DNA of 64,000 nt. It comes from Streptomyces parvulus (lineage in GTDB: Bacteria > Actinomycetota > Actinomycetes > Streptomycetales > Streptomycetaceae). The notes beneath the pieces were generated by a model. The model saw nothing but the letters and a program-made list of their open reading frames with translations, did not search any database and was not told the origin of the DNA. Every line of letters starts with the position of its first letter. The stretch's first letter is position 1. Positions 42,106-49,861 of this stretch are shown here, piece after piece. Location of the stretch: positions 483,513 to 547,512 of the forward strand of contig NZ_BMRX01000002.1 in NCBI RefSeq assembly GCF_014648855.1, written 5' to 3'. The position numbers were made by a program, and so were the translations under genes.

Positions 42106-43173
42106 CTACCCCGCGCTCGCCACCGCCGACAGCCGGTGGACGTCGCGCGCCGAGCCGGTGACCCCGGACAGGAAGCCCCTGGCCCGCGGCGACGCGTGCT
42201 CGGTGAGCCAGGCGGGGTCGATGTCGCAGACCGCGACGCGCACGTCGGTGCCCGCCAGGGCCAGCGGGAGGGTGTGCACGACGGTGGAGGGGAAGCTGAC
42301 GACCGTTCGGCCGATCGGGCCGCGGCGGGCGATCAGCTCCAGCGGGAGGTCGGGGCGGACGATCTGCAGGCCCGTCTCCACGGCCAGCCGGTGCAGCTTC
42401 TCGGCGCTCTCGCGGCGGTGGGCGAAGTAGCGGGCGGCCCCGTGCGCCTTCGCCAGGCCGCGTACGGCGTCCAGGTAGCGGTCGGCCTCGACCACGCCCG
42501 TCTCGACCAGGGAGGTGCCGACCATGTCGGCGCCCTTGGTGATGCGCGGCGGGCCGAAGCGGGCGCGGGTCCAGGCGAAGTCGTTCGCGGTGACGGTGAC
42601 GCCGTCCGGGACGTCCTCGATCGGCATCGAGGAGAAGACCGAGACCTGCCGGCCGGGGGTCGGGGTGAGGCGGTGCCGGGCGGACCGGGAGACGGGTGCG
42701 AAGAGCAGGTCGCGCGGGCCGGGCCGGCTGCCCTTGCGGTGCCAGCGCACCAGGCGCTCGCCGTGGGCGAGCTGGGTGACGAACTCCATCGTGGCGGTGC
42801 CGTCGTCGACGACCACGAGGTCGTGGGCGCGGGTGATGGTCAGGAGCAGTTGGACGTAGCGGGAGAACGGGTCGCCCATCACGACCCGTTCGGCCTGGCG
42901 CAGGGCGGTGGTGAGGCCGCCGACCGTGCGGAAGGGGGCCGTGGCGCCGCCCCGGGCCTCCTCCCAGCGGATCGTGTGGCCCTCCTTGCGGGCCAGTTCC
43001 GCCATGCGGCGCAGCTGGCCCCGGGTCATCGGGTCCACCGGGGACAGCACCACGAGGGTGAGCTCCGCGCCGGGTGCGCGGGTGTGCGCCCACTCCAGCA
43101 CGTTCAGCAGTTGTACCGGGCTCTCGACGAAGGCGAGAGTGCGGGGGCCGGCATTCCCGGCGCGGGGGCTCAT
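42106..43173 (-). CDS. Putative glycosyltransferase of the nonulosonic-acid cluster
   Basis: 355 aa from ATG at 43173. Opens with TLAFVESPVQLLNVLEWAH, the typical first strand and helix of GT52/polysialyltransferase-like GT-B proteins (a SPxQ-xxN-xxE pattern), then LVVLSPVDPMTRGQL, LVVVDDGTATMEFV, VFSSMPIEDV and a C-terminal VVSFPSTVVHTLPLAL that recalls the donor-binding end with S-T/S-V. Encoded 52 bp after the synthase gene on the same strand. Likely transfers a nonulosonic acid or a linked sugar; acceptor unknown. The wall polymer of S. coelicolor is assigned to this locus from memory. Confidence 0.68.
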   Translation of the reverse strand: MSPRAGNAGPRTLAFVESPVQLLNVLEWAHTRAPGAELTLVVLSPVDPMTRGQLRRMAELARKEGHTIRWEEARGGATAPFRTVGGLTTALRQAERVVMGDPFSRYVQLLLTITRAHDLVVVDDGTATMEFVTQLAHGERLVRWHRKGSRPGPRDLLFAPVSRSARHRLTPTPGRQVSVFSSMPIEDVPDGVTVTANDFAWTRARFGPPRITKGADMVGTSLVETGVVEADRYLDAVRGLAKAHGAARYFAHRRESAEKLHRLAVETGLQIVRPDLPLELIARRGPIGRTVVSFPSTVVHTLPLALAGTDVRVAVCDIDPAWLTEHASPRARGFLSGVTGSARDVHRLSAVASAG

Positions 43174-43225
43174 CGGCGTACGACCGTCCCGTGGTGAGGG
43201 CCTGGTGGGGTGGTGGGGCCTGGTG

Positions 43226-44164
43226 TCAGACGTTGACGGGCTCGCCGGCGGCGTCGGCGATCTCCGCCTCCGCGACGACGCCGGTGACGCGGCGCAGCTT
43301 CTTCATCGGGCCCAGCTCGGACTCGTAGACCTTCTTGACGCCGTCGCCGAGGGAGGCCTCGATGGTGCGGATGTCGCGGACCAGGCGGGTCAGGCCCTGC
43401 GGCTCGACGGAGGCGGCCTGGTCGGAGCCCCACATGGCGCGGTCGAGGGTGATGTGGCGCTCGACGAAGGTGGCGCCGAGGGCGACGGCGGCGAGCGTGG
43501 TCTGCAGGCCGGTCTCGTGGCCGGAGTAGCCGATCGGGACGTTCGGGTACTCCTGCTGGAGGGTGTTGATGACCCGCAGGTTCAGCTCCTCGGCCTGCGC
43601 CGGGTACGTCGACGTGGCGTGGCACATCAGGATGTTGTCGCTGCCCAGGACCTCGACCGCGTGGCGGATCTGCTTCGGGGTGGACATGCCGGTGGAGAGG
43701 ATGACGGTGCGGCCGGTGGCGCGCAGGGCGCGCAGCAGCTCGTCGTCGGTCAGCGAGGCGGAGGCGACCTTGTGGGCGGGGACGTCGAACTTCTCCAGGA
43801 AGGCCACGGCCTCGGTGTCCCACGGGGAGGCGAACCAGTCGATGTTCTTGGTCCTGCAGTACTCGTCGATCTGGCGGTACTCGTCCTCGCCGAATTCCAC
43901 GCGGTGGCGGTAGTCGATGTACGTCATCCGCCCCCAGGGGGTGTCCCGCTCGATGTCCCACTGGTCGCGCGGGGTGCAGATCTCGGGGGTGCGCTTCTGG
44001 AACTTGACGGCGTCGCAGCCGGCCTCGGCGGCGGCGTCGATCAGCTTGAAGGCGTTCTCCAGCTCGCCGTTGTGGTTGATGCCGATCTCGCCGGTGACGT
44101 AGACGGGGCGGCCGGGGCCGGCCTCGCGGGTACCGAAGGTGCGGATGCGGGAGTTGGTGCTCAT
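43226..44164 (-). CDS. Sialic acid/Kdn synthase family protein without SAF domain
   Basis: 312 aa. NeuB TIM barrel: VYVTGEIGINHNGELENAFKL, DAVKFQKRTPE, FGEDEYRQIDEYC, ASPWDTEAVAFLEKFD, KVASASLTDDELLR, LSTGMSTPKQIRHAVE, CHATSTYPA, IGYSGHETG, VERHITLDRAMWGSD. It ends after the barrel; the C-terminal antifreeze-like SAF domain of about 60 residues found in NeuB is missing. It condenses phosphoenolpyruvate with a six-carbon sugar; with no ManNAc-forming gene near, mannose (or its phosphate), giving Kdn, is the best guess. Thirteen bp separate it from the CMP-transferase gene. Confidence 0.88.
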   Translation of the reverse strand: MSTNSRIRTFGTREAGPGRPVYVTGEIGINHNGELENAFKLIDAAAEAGCDAVKFQKRTPEICTPRDQWDIERDTPWGRMTYIDYRHRVEFGEDEYRQIDEYCRTKNIDWFASPWDTEAVAFLEKFDVPAHKVASASLTDDELLRALRATGRTVILSTGMSTPKQIRHAVEVLGSDNILMCHATSTYPAQAEELNLRVINTLQQEYPNVPIGYSGHETGLQTTLAAVALGATFVERHITLDRAMWGSDQAASVEPQGLTRLVRDIRTIEASLGDGVKKVYESELGPMKKLRRVTGVVAEAEIADAAGEPVNV

Positions 44165-44176
44165 GACAGCGGTTCC

Positions 44177-45460
44177 TTACCTGGGCTGGGTGATCGTGGG
44201 GGTGTCGAGGGAGTCGGGGGTGTCGTGGGAGTCGAGCGAGGGGCCGAGCAGCCAGCTCGCGATCTCCCGGATGGCGCCGTCACCGCCGGGGACGGTGGTG
44301 ACCGCGCGGGCCGCGCCGCGTACGGCGTCGTGGGCGCTGGCGACCGCCACGGGCCAGCCGACGAGGGCGAAGCACGGGAGGTCGTTGACGTCGTTGCCGA
44401 CGTAGAGCACGCGTTCGGGCGCGATGCCCTGCTCCTCGCACCACTGCTTGAGCGCGAGGTCCTTGCGGTCGATGCCGTGCAGCACGGGGAGCTTGAGCTT
44501 GCGCGCGCGGGCGGCGACGACCGGGTTCACCTCCGTGGACAGGATCAGCATCGTCAGGCCGCTGCGGCGCAGGGCCGCGATGCCGAGTCCGTCGCCGCGG
44601 TGCACGGAGACGAACTCCCGTCCGTCGGAGTCGATCAGCACCCGGTCGTCGGTCTGGGTGCCGTCGAAGTCGAGGACGACCGCGTCGATGTCCCGCGCGG
44701 TCGGGAGGGCGCCGGGCCGGGCGGCGTCGAAGTGCGGCGCCAGGGCCCGGGCGCGGGCCAGGTCGTGCGGGTCGTCGATCTCCAGGACGCGGGCCGGGTC
44801 GGTGCGGACCAGTTCGGTGCGGCCGAAGAAGCGGTGCCCGTGCTTGCGGAAGCCGGGGGCGGCCATGGCGTAGGCGGCGCCGGTCTCCAGCAGGTCCTGG
44901 GGGCGGTCCTGGCGGCGGGGGCGGTACGACTTGTCGTGGTTGACGCCGTAGCCGCCGTCGGCCCCTTCGCCTTCGGCCTCGTCGCCGCCGTCGCGCCACA
45001 CGAAGCCGTGGAACGGCGCCACCGTCACCGCGGTGTCGGCGCCGGCCTCGGCGACCGCGCCGGCCACCCCGTCGATGTCCTCGCGGACGATGAAGGGGCT
45101 GGTGCACTGCACGAGCAGCACCACGTCGACGGCGGAGCCGTGCAGCGCCTCGTGGGCGTCCATGGCGTGCAGCACGGCGGCCTCGGAGGTGGCCGTGTCG
45201 CCGGCGATGGCGGCGGGCCGCAGCACGACCTCGGCGCCCGCCTCCCGGGCGGCCGCGGCGATCGTCTGGTCGTCCGTGGAGACGACGACGTCCGTCACCA
45301 GGCGGGCGGCCCGGCACTCGCGCACCGCGCGGGCCACCAGGGGGACGCCGCCGACGGGGGCGAGGTTCTTCGCGGGCACTCCCTTGGAGCCGCCGCGCGC
45401 GGGGATCACCGCGAGCACCCGGCGCACCGAAGCGCCCTGGCCCGCTTCCGGGTTGGACAT
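44177..45460 (-). CDS. CMP-nonulosonate synthetase fused to KdsC-like HAD phosphatase
   Basis: 427 aa from ATG at 45460 with AAGGAG 8 nt upstream; a GTG at 45544 overlapping the previous stop would add 28 residues but has no site. Residues 14-245: cytidylyltransferase with IPARGGSKGVPAKN (21-32), TDDQTIAAAA, LLVQCTSPF. Residues 258-415: HAD domain with VVLDFDGTQTDD (nucleophile Asp264), STEVNPVVAARA, GIDRKDLALKQW, YVGNDVNDLPCF. It would remove a 9-phosphate and activate the sugar with CMP in one chain. The last 15 residues are a Ser/Thr/Asp-Pro tail. Confidence 0.88.
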   Translation of the reverse strand: MSNPEAGQGASVRRVLAVIPARGGSKGVPAKNLAPVGGVPLVARAVRECRAARLVTDVVVSTDDQTIAAAAREAGAEVVLRPAAIAGDTATSEAAVLHAMDAHEALHGSAVDVVLLVQCTSPFIVREDIDGVAGAVAEAGADTAVTVAPFHGFVWRDGGDEAEGEGADGGYGVNHDKSYRPRRQDRPQDLLETGAAYAMAAPGFRKHGHRFFGRTELVRTDPARVLEIDDPHDLARARALAPHFDAARPGALPTARDIDAVVLDFDGTQTDDRVLIDSDGREFVSVHRGDGLGIAALRRSGLTMLILSTEVNPVVAARARKLKLPVLHGIDRKDLALKQWCEEQGIAPERVLYVGNDVNDLPCFALVGWPVAVASAHDAVRGAARAVTTVPGGDGAIREIASWLLGPSLDSHDTPDSLDTPTITQPR

Positions 45461-45540
45461 GGGGTCTGCTCCTTGCGCAGGGATGTGTGCGGGGACGTGT
45501 GCGGGGGCGGAGGCCGTGGTGGCCGAGGCCGTGGGCGCCG

Positions 45541-46881
45541 TCACAGCTCCCCCATGCGGCGGATCACCGGGGCGACGCGCTGGACGCCGTGGCGGTAGGC
45601 GCCGCGGGCCGCGCGGCGCACCACCTGGCGGACCGGGCCGGGCTCGCGGTCGGCGGCCGGGGCGCCGGGCAGCGGGGTGCCGTCGGTGCCGAGGTGGTGG
45701 CGGGCGAGGATGCCGGGCAGGTAGCCGGGGGCGGTGACGGGTGTGTAGTACGGGGTGAGCGGCGGCAGTCCGCCGGAGTGGCCGAGCAGGGCGGCGATGC
45801 GGTCGCGGGCCGCGGCGAAGGCGGTCGCGTACTCGCCGTCCGCCGCGACGCCCTGCCGGGCCACCCACCCGGCGTCGGGTTCGGGGCGGTGGCCCTCGTC
45901 GAGCTGGTCCCAGGAGGCGAGGCAGCCGGAGCCCACGAAGTGGTGGTTGCCGAGGGTCTCGCGGACGCCCAGGTCGGTGAGGACGACCGTCGGGATGCGC
46001 CGGTGCAGGGACTCCAGGGCCGCGGTGGAGCTGATGGTGACCAGCAGGTCGGTGCGGTCCAGGACCTCGCCCATGTGCCCGTAGACCAGGCGGAAGTTGG
46101 GCGGCGGATCGGCCCGCTGCACCAGCTTCTGGTACGGCAGCTCCTCGATGTGCGTGGTGTGCTCGCCGGGCTTGGAGCGCAGCTTGAGCAGCACCTCGCG
46201 CTCGGGGTGCCGGCGGGCGTGCCGGATCAGGCGTTCGAGGAGGTACGTGCGGTCCTTGCGGCTGTCCGGCACGGAGGGCTGGGCGGCGAAGACCACCGTG
46301 TAGGGGCGGTCGGTGCCGGCCGGTTCGCCCGCGTACTCGGCGCCGCCCAGGAAGGGCAGGGCCACCTCGGTCACGGCTCCGGCGTCGGCGCCCACCCCCT
46401 CGTACACCGACCGGAAGCGCTCCGCGTCCTGGCGGGAGTTGGCGAGGACCAGGTCGGCGCCGTGGCGCAGCAGCAGGCCGTCGGCGAGCTTCTCGTAGAC
46501 GACGCCGACGTAGCCGGTGACGACCACGGGCCGGTCGGCGCGCTCCCGCCAGAGGCGGCCCAGTCCGTGCAGCATCGCCTGGACGCCGCCGCCGACCAGG
46601 GCGAGGACGAGGACGTCGTAGGACTCCTCGCCCGTCGCCGCCTCCATGGCGCGCAGGAACTCGACGGCGGTCACCTCGCGGAGGGAGTCCGCGGTGACGC
46701 CGACCTCCCGCAGCTGGCGGGCGGTGGGGGTGGCTCGGCCGCGCAGGAGGTAGCCGTCGAGGCGGATGTCCTCCGATGCCGCGGGTGAGATCCGGGTCGC
46801 GGTGAGCGCGCCCCATTTCCACCGGGTGTCGGAGTCCGCCAGGACGGCGACTCGCAGGGCCTTCGTTGCACTTGCTGGCAC
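45541..46881 (-). CDS. Conserved protein of the glycopolymer cluster, GT-B-like
   Basis: 446 aa from GTG at 46881. Not assigned to a named family with certainty (DUF6716-like in memory). A Rossmann-like start (LRVAVLADSDTRWKWGALTA), a middle YDVLVLALVGGGVQAMLHGLG, LVLANSRQDAERFRSVYEGVG, and a second half with LLKLRSKPGEHTTH, VYGHMGEVLDRTDLLVTISS TAALESLHRRIP (in two pieces) and a C-terminal basic tail. The second half resembles the donor half of GT-B polysaccharide glycosyltransferases. First of the minus-strand genes running to 42106, divergent from the GT2 gene. Confidence 0.7.
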   Translation of the reverse strand: MPASATKALRVAVLADSDTRWKWGALTATRISPAASEDIRLDGYLLRGRATPTARQLREVGVTADSLREVTAVEFLRAMEAATGEESYDVLVLALVGGGVQAMLHGLGRLWRERADRPVVVTGYVGVVYEKLADGLLLRHGADLVLANSRQDAERFRSVYEGVGADAGAVTEVALPFLGGAEYAGEPAGTDRPYTVVFAAQPSVPDSRKDRTYLLERLIRHARRHPEREVLLKLRSKPGEHTTHIEELPYQKLVQRADPPPNFRLVYGHMGEVLDRTDLLVTISSTAALESLHRRIPTVVLTDLGVRETLGNHHFVGSGCLASWDQLDEGHRPEPDAGWVARQGVAADGEYATAFAAARDRIAALLGHSGGLPPLTPYYTPVTAPGYLPGILARHHLGTDGTPLPGAPAADREPGPVRQVVRRAARGAYRHGVQRVAPVIRRMGEL

Positions 46882-47079
46882 GTCGTAGACGCTAGGAAGG
46901 CATTTCTAGGAACCGCCCAACCGGAATCCAACAAAGGGTGAACAGCACATCGCCGAAAGGGGAATCAGGTCGCCCGGCGCCCGTAAGAATGTTCGCTTCA
47001 CTGCTTCGCCACGCCGCGTTCACCTCACATCAAGGCGGCGGTAAATCCGAATGCCGGACCGGCGCATAACGTCGCTCAC
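46882..47079. promoter_or_regulatory. Divergent promoter region of the glycopolymer cluster
   Basis: 198 bp with lower G+C than its flanks. It must hold promoters for both arms. CATAAC at 47065-47070 is a possible plus-strand -10, 9 nt before the GTG at 47080, which has no ribosome binding site. No convincing -35. Confidence 0.4.
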
Positions 47080-48054
47080 GTGCCCAAGCTCTCCGTCATC
47101 GTGCCGTTCTACAACGTTCGGCAGTACGCACCAGACACCCTGCGGAGTCTGCGCGCAAACGCGCGGGACGACTTCGAATTCATTCTCGTCGACGACTGCT
47201 CGACCGACGGGACCGCGGACCTCCTCGCCCGCGCCGAGCGCGAGCTGCCGGGGGCGGTGCTGGTCATACACGAGAAGAACGGCGGCCTGGCGACCGCCCG
47301 CAACACCGGCATCGACCGGGCGCGCGGCGAGTACGTCGCCTTCCTGGACGGCGACGACTGGCTGGCGCCGGGCCACTGCGCCCGGCTGGTGGCCGCGATC
47401 GAGGGCCTGGACGTCGACTTCGTGCGCACCGACCACGTGCAGTGCACGGGCCGGGCGCGCACCCTGCACCGGGTCCCGCACGGCCGCCGCAACGTGGCGA
47501 TGCGTCCGCGGGACGCGATCCTGCCCGCGCACCGCTCGACCTCCGTGGACTACGCGTACGCGTGGGCGGGGATCTACCACCGGCGGCTGGCCGAGCGGGG
47601 GCTGCTGCACTTCACCGACGGGCTGCGCACGGCCGAGGACCGGCCGTGGATCTGGAAGCTGCACCGGGAGGCGGACTCCTTCGCGGTGACCGGGCTGCTC
47701 GGCGCCTTCTACCGGCGCGGGGTGGCGTCCTCGCTCACCCAGATCGGTGACGTCCGCCAGCTCGACTTCATCCGCGCCTTCGACGAGGTCGTCGCGGGGG
47801 CGGCGGCCGACCCGGACGCCGAGCGGCTGGTGCCCAAGGCGGTGCGGACGTACTGCGCGATCATTTCCCACCATCTCGGTTCCGTCGAAAGGTTCGAGCC
47901 TGCCGTGGCCCGCACACTCAAGGAGATGAGCGCGGCGGCGCTGCGGCGGATGCCGCAGGACGCGCTCGACGTCGCGCTCGGGTCGATGGACGCCGAGCGC
48001 GCCACGCGACTGCGGCGGCTGCGCCGGCGCGCGGGGACGGGGGCGGCGGCGTGA
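47080..48054 (+). CDS. Family 2 glycosyltransferase (copy A)
   Basis: 324 aa from GTG at 47080. GT-A fold: LSVIVPFYNVRQYAPDTLRSL, LVDDCSTDGTADLL, NGGLATARNTGIDRARGEY, FLDGDDW with the metal-binding D-x-D equivalent (DGDD), RTAEDRPWIWKL. A C-terminal helical part (about 215-324) follows. No membrane helix, so cytoplasmic. Its stop overlaps the following polysialyltransferase-family gene (GTGA). A paralogue with the same partner order lies at 53464, over 60% similar by eye. Confidence 0.88.
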   Translation: MPKLSVIVPFYNVRQYAPDTLRSLRANARDDFEFILVDDCSTDGTADLLARAERELPGAVLVIHEKNGGLATARNTGIDRARGEYVAFLDGDDWLAPGHCARLVAAIEGLDVDFVRTDHVQCTGRARTLHRVPHGRRNVAMRPRDAILPAHRSTSVDYAYAWAGIYHRRLAERGLLHFTDGLRTAEDRPWIWKLHREADSFAVTGLLGAFYRRGVASSLTQIGDVRQLDFIRAFDEVVAGAAADPDAERLVPKAVRTYCAIISHHLGSVERFEPAVARTLKEMSAAALRRMPQDALDVALGSMDAERATRLRRLRRRAGTGAAA

Positions 48055-49385
48055 CCACGCAGATCTTCCTGGCGTCGACGCTGTACGGCACGGCGACGCT
48101 CGCGGCGGCCCTGGACACCGGTCGCTTCGCCCCGGCCGACCGGCGGATCCTGCTGGTCTCCAACAACGCGGCGACGCCCGAGACGGCTCCGTCGGTCGAC
48201 CGGATGCCGGGCTTCGAGCGGCTGCGCGACCGGTTCGACGACGTGGTGTCGTGGAACGAGACGATCTTCCCCTTCCACCCCGGCGGCTGGTCGCCGCGGC
48301 TGGACGACGTACCGATGTGGGAGCGCCACCTGCGGCTGGCCTGGGGCATCGGCGACGACGACGTGGCGCTGGCCGTCGAGTCGATCCAGGTGCACCCCGC
48401 GCTGGGCGTGGCGCAGATCTTCACCGACGCGCCGCTGACGGTCTACGCGGACGGGCTGATGAGCTACGGGCCGACCCGGATCAAGCTGCCCCCACTGGTC
48501 GGCACCCGCGTCGAACGGCTGCTCCACCTGGACCTGGTCCCGGGGCTCGCGCCGCTGCTGCTGACGGAGTTCGGCGTCGAGCCGGAGATCGTGCCGGCCC
48601 CCGCCTTCACGAAGGTGCTGGCGGAACTGGCGGACACCGGCGCGGGACTGCCGGACGTGGAGCGGCCTGCGGTGCTGCTCGGCCAGTACCTGTCGGCGCT
48701 GGGCGTGCTCTCCGCCGACGAGGAGGAGGACCTGCACGTCCGGATGCTGACCGGCGCGGCGGCGCTCGGGCACACCCGTGTGGTGTTCAAGTCGCACCCG
48801 ACGGCCCCGGCCCGCTTCACCCGCACCCTGGAGCGGGAGGCGGGCAGGCTCGGCGTCGAGCTGAGCGTGGTGGAGACGCCGGTCCTCGCGGAGGTGCTGT
48901 TCCAGCGCAGCCGCCCGGCGCTGGTCGTCGGCTGCTTCTCCACGGCGCTGCTCACGGCGTCCACGCTGTACGGGCTGCCGGTGGCGCGCGTCGGCACGGA
49001 GACGCTGCTGGACCGGCTGACGCCGTACGAGAACAGCAACCGCGTCCCCGCGACCCTGGTGGACGCGCTGGTGCCGGACCTGTCCGACGCCGCGGCGGTC
49101 GCCGAGGGCGGGCCGGGCACCGACGCCGAGGAGCTGACCGGGCTGCTGCGGGCCGTGGGCTTCGCGATGCAGCCGAGGGTCCTGCCGGAGCTGCGCCCCG
49201 CCGCCGAGGAGTACCTCCGCACGAGCCTGACCCCCCGCACCTGGCGCTACTTCAAGAAGCGCCGCCTCACCTCCCTGGGCCTCCCCGGCGGCATCCCGGC
49301 CCGCCTGGGCTTCCTCCCCCACAACTCGACGGCCCGCAGGGTGGTCCGCCGGGCCCGGGCGATCCGGCGGTCGATGGGACGGTGA
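48051..49385 (+). CDS. Polysialyltransferase-family glycosyltransferase (copy A)
   Basis: 444 aa from GTG at 48051. Alpha-2,8-polysialyltransferase (POLYST) family pattern: IFLASTLYGTATLAAALD, LLVSNNAATPETAPS, VSWNETIFPFHP, LAVESIQVHPA, VYADGLMSYGPTR, LHLDLVPGLAPLLL, VVFKSHPTAPARFTR with the HP motif binding CMP, and VGCFSTALLTASTLYG. Transfers CMP-activated nonulosonic acid in a chain or onto an alternating sugar. Coupled to copy A of the GT2 gene; the pair may build a two-sugar repeat. Confidence 0.8.
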   Translation: MTTQIFLASTLYGTATLAAALDTGRFAPADRRILLVSNNAATPETAPSVDRMPGFERLRDRFDDVVSWNETIFPFHPGGWSPRLDDVPMWERHLRLAWGIGDDDVALAVESIQVHPALGVAQIFTDAPLTVYADGLMSYGPTRIKLPPLVGTRVERLLHLDLVPGLAPLLLTEFGVEPEIVPAPAFTKVLAELADTGAGLPDVERPAVLLGQYLSALGVLSADEEEDLHVRMLTGAAALGHTRVVFKSHPTAPARFTRTLEREAGRLGVELSVVETPVLAEVLFQRSRPALVVGCFSTALLTASTLYGLPVARVGTETLLDRLTPYENSNRVPATLVDALVPDLSDAAAVAEGGPGTDAEELTGLLRAVGFAMQPRVLPELRPAAEEYLRTSLTPRTWRYFKKRRLTSLGLPGGIPARLGFLPHNSTARRVVRRARAIRRSMGR

Positions 49386-49861
49386 GGGCGCCGCGGGTGG
49401 CTGGGGGGTGTCCGCGCCTCCGGGCCCGCACCCCCTGCCGTCCGGAGTCTCGGGCGCCGCACCCCCGGTGAGGACACCCACTCCACAGCCCCCGGCACCG
49501 GGCACGGGGCGCCGCGTCCGCCCGCGCGGACCCACGCCGACACCCGGGCACGACAGGACCGCGCCGGGACGGCCTGCGCGCCCCGACGCCGGCCGGGAGG
49601 GGGCCGCACCCCCGGTGAGGACACCACGCCACAGCCCCCGGCGCCGGGCACCCCGGGACGCCCGCCCGCCCGCGCGGACCCGCGCCCCGCCCGAGCACCG
49701 CGCCGGGCCGTACGCCTCGCATGCCCGCCGGGAGCGGGTCGCTCCGGTGCGGGCGCGGCCTCCTCGGGAGGGTGAGTGTTCACCCGGTGTCCGTCCCAAG
49801 GACACCCGCCGCGCGTTGGGCTGGGGCACATTCGGGCTCCGGTCGGAGAACGGTGGAGCGG
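49386..49861. other. Non-coding gap with direct repeats
   Basis: 476 bp of extreme G+C between the polysialyltransferase and GT29-like genes. It holds two imperfect copies of an 83-85 bp repeat (separate entry). Open frames here have Arg/Pro/Ala-only composition and are not credible genes. The last 60 bp (AACGG, TCGGAG) lead into the next gene. Confidence 0.6.
49456..49687. repeat. Imperfect direct repeat of about 84 bp, two copies
   Basis: Copy 1 at 49456-49538 and copy 2 at 49603-49687 begin with GCCGCACCCCCGGTGAGGAC, share CCACAGCCCCCGGC in the middle and end with CGCGCGGACCC-CGCC. The copies are separated by 64 bp. Each contains a small CCCCGGC-xCCGGG hairpin. Possibly a duplicated terminator region. 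Confidence 0.7.
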
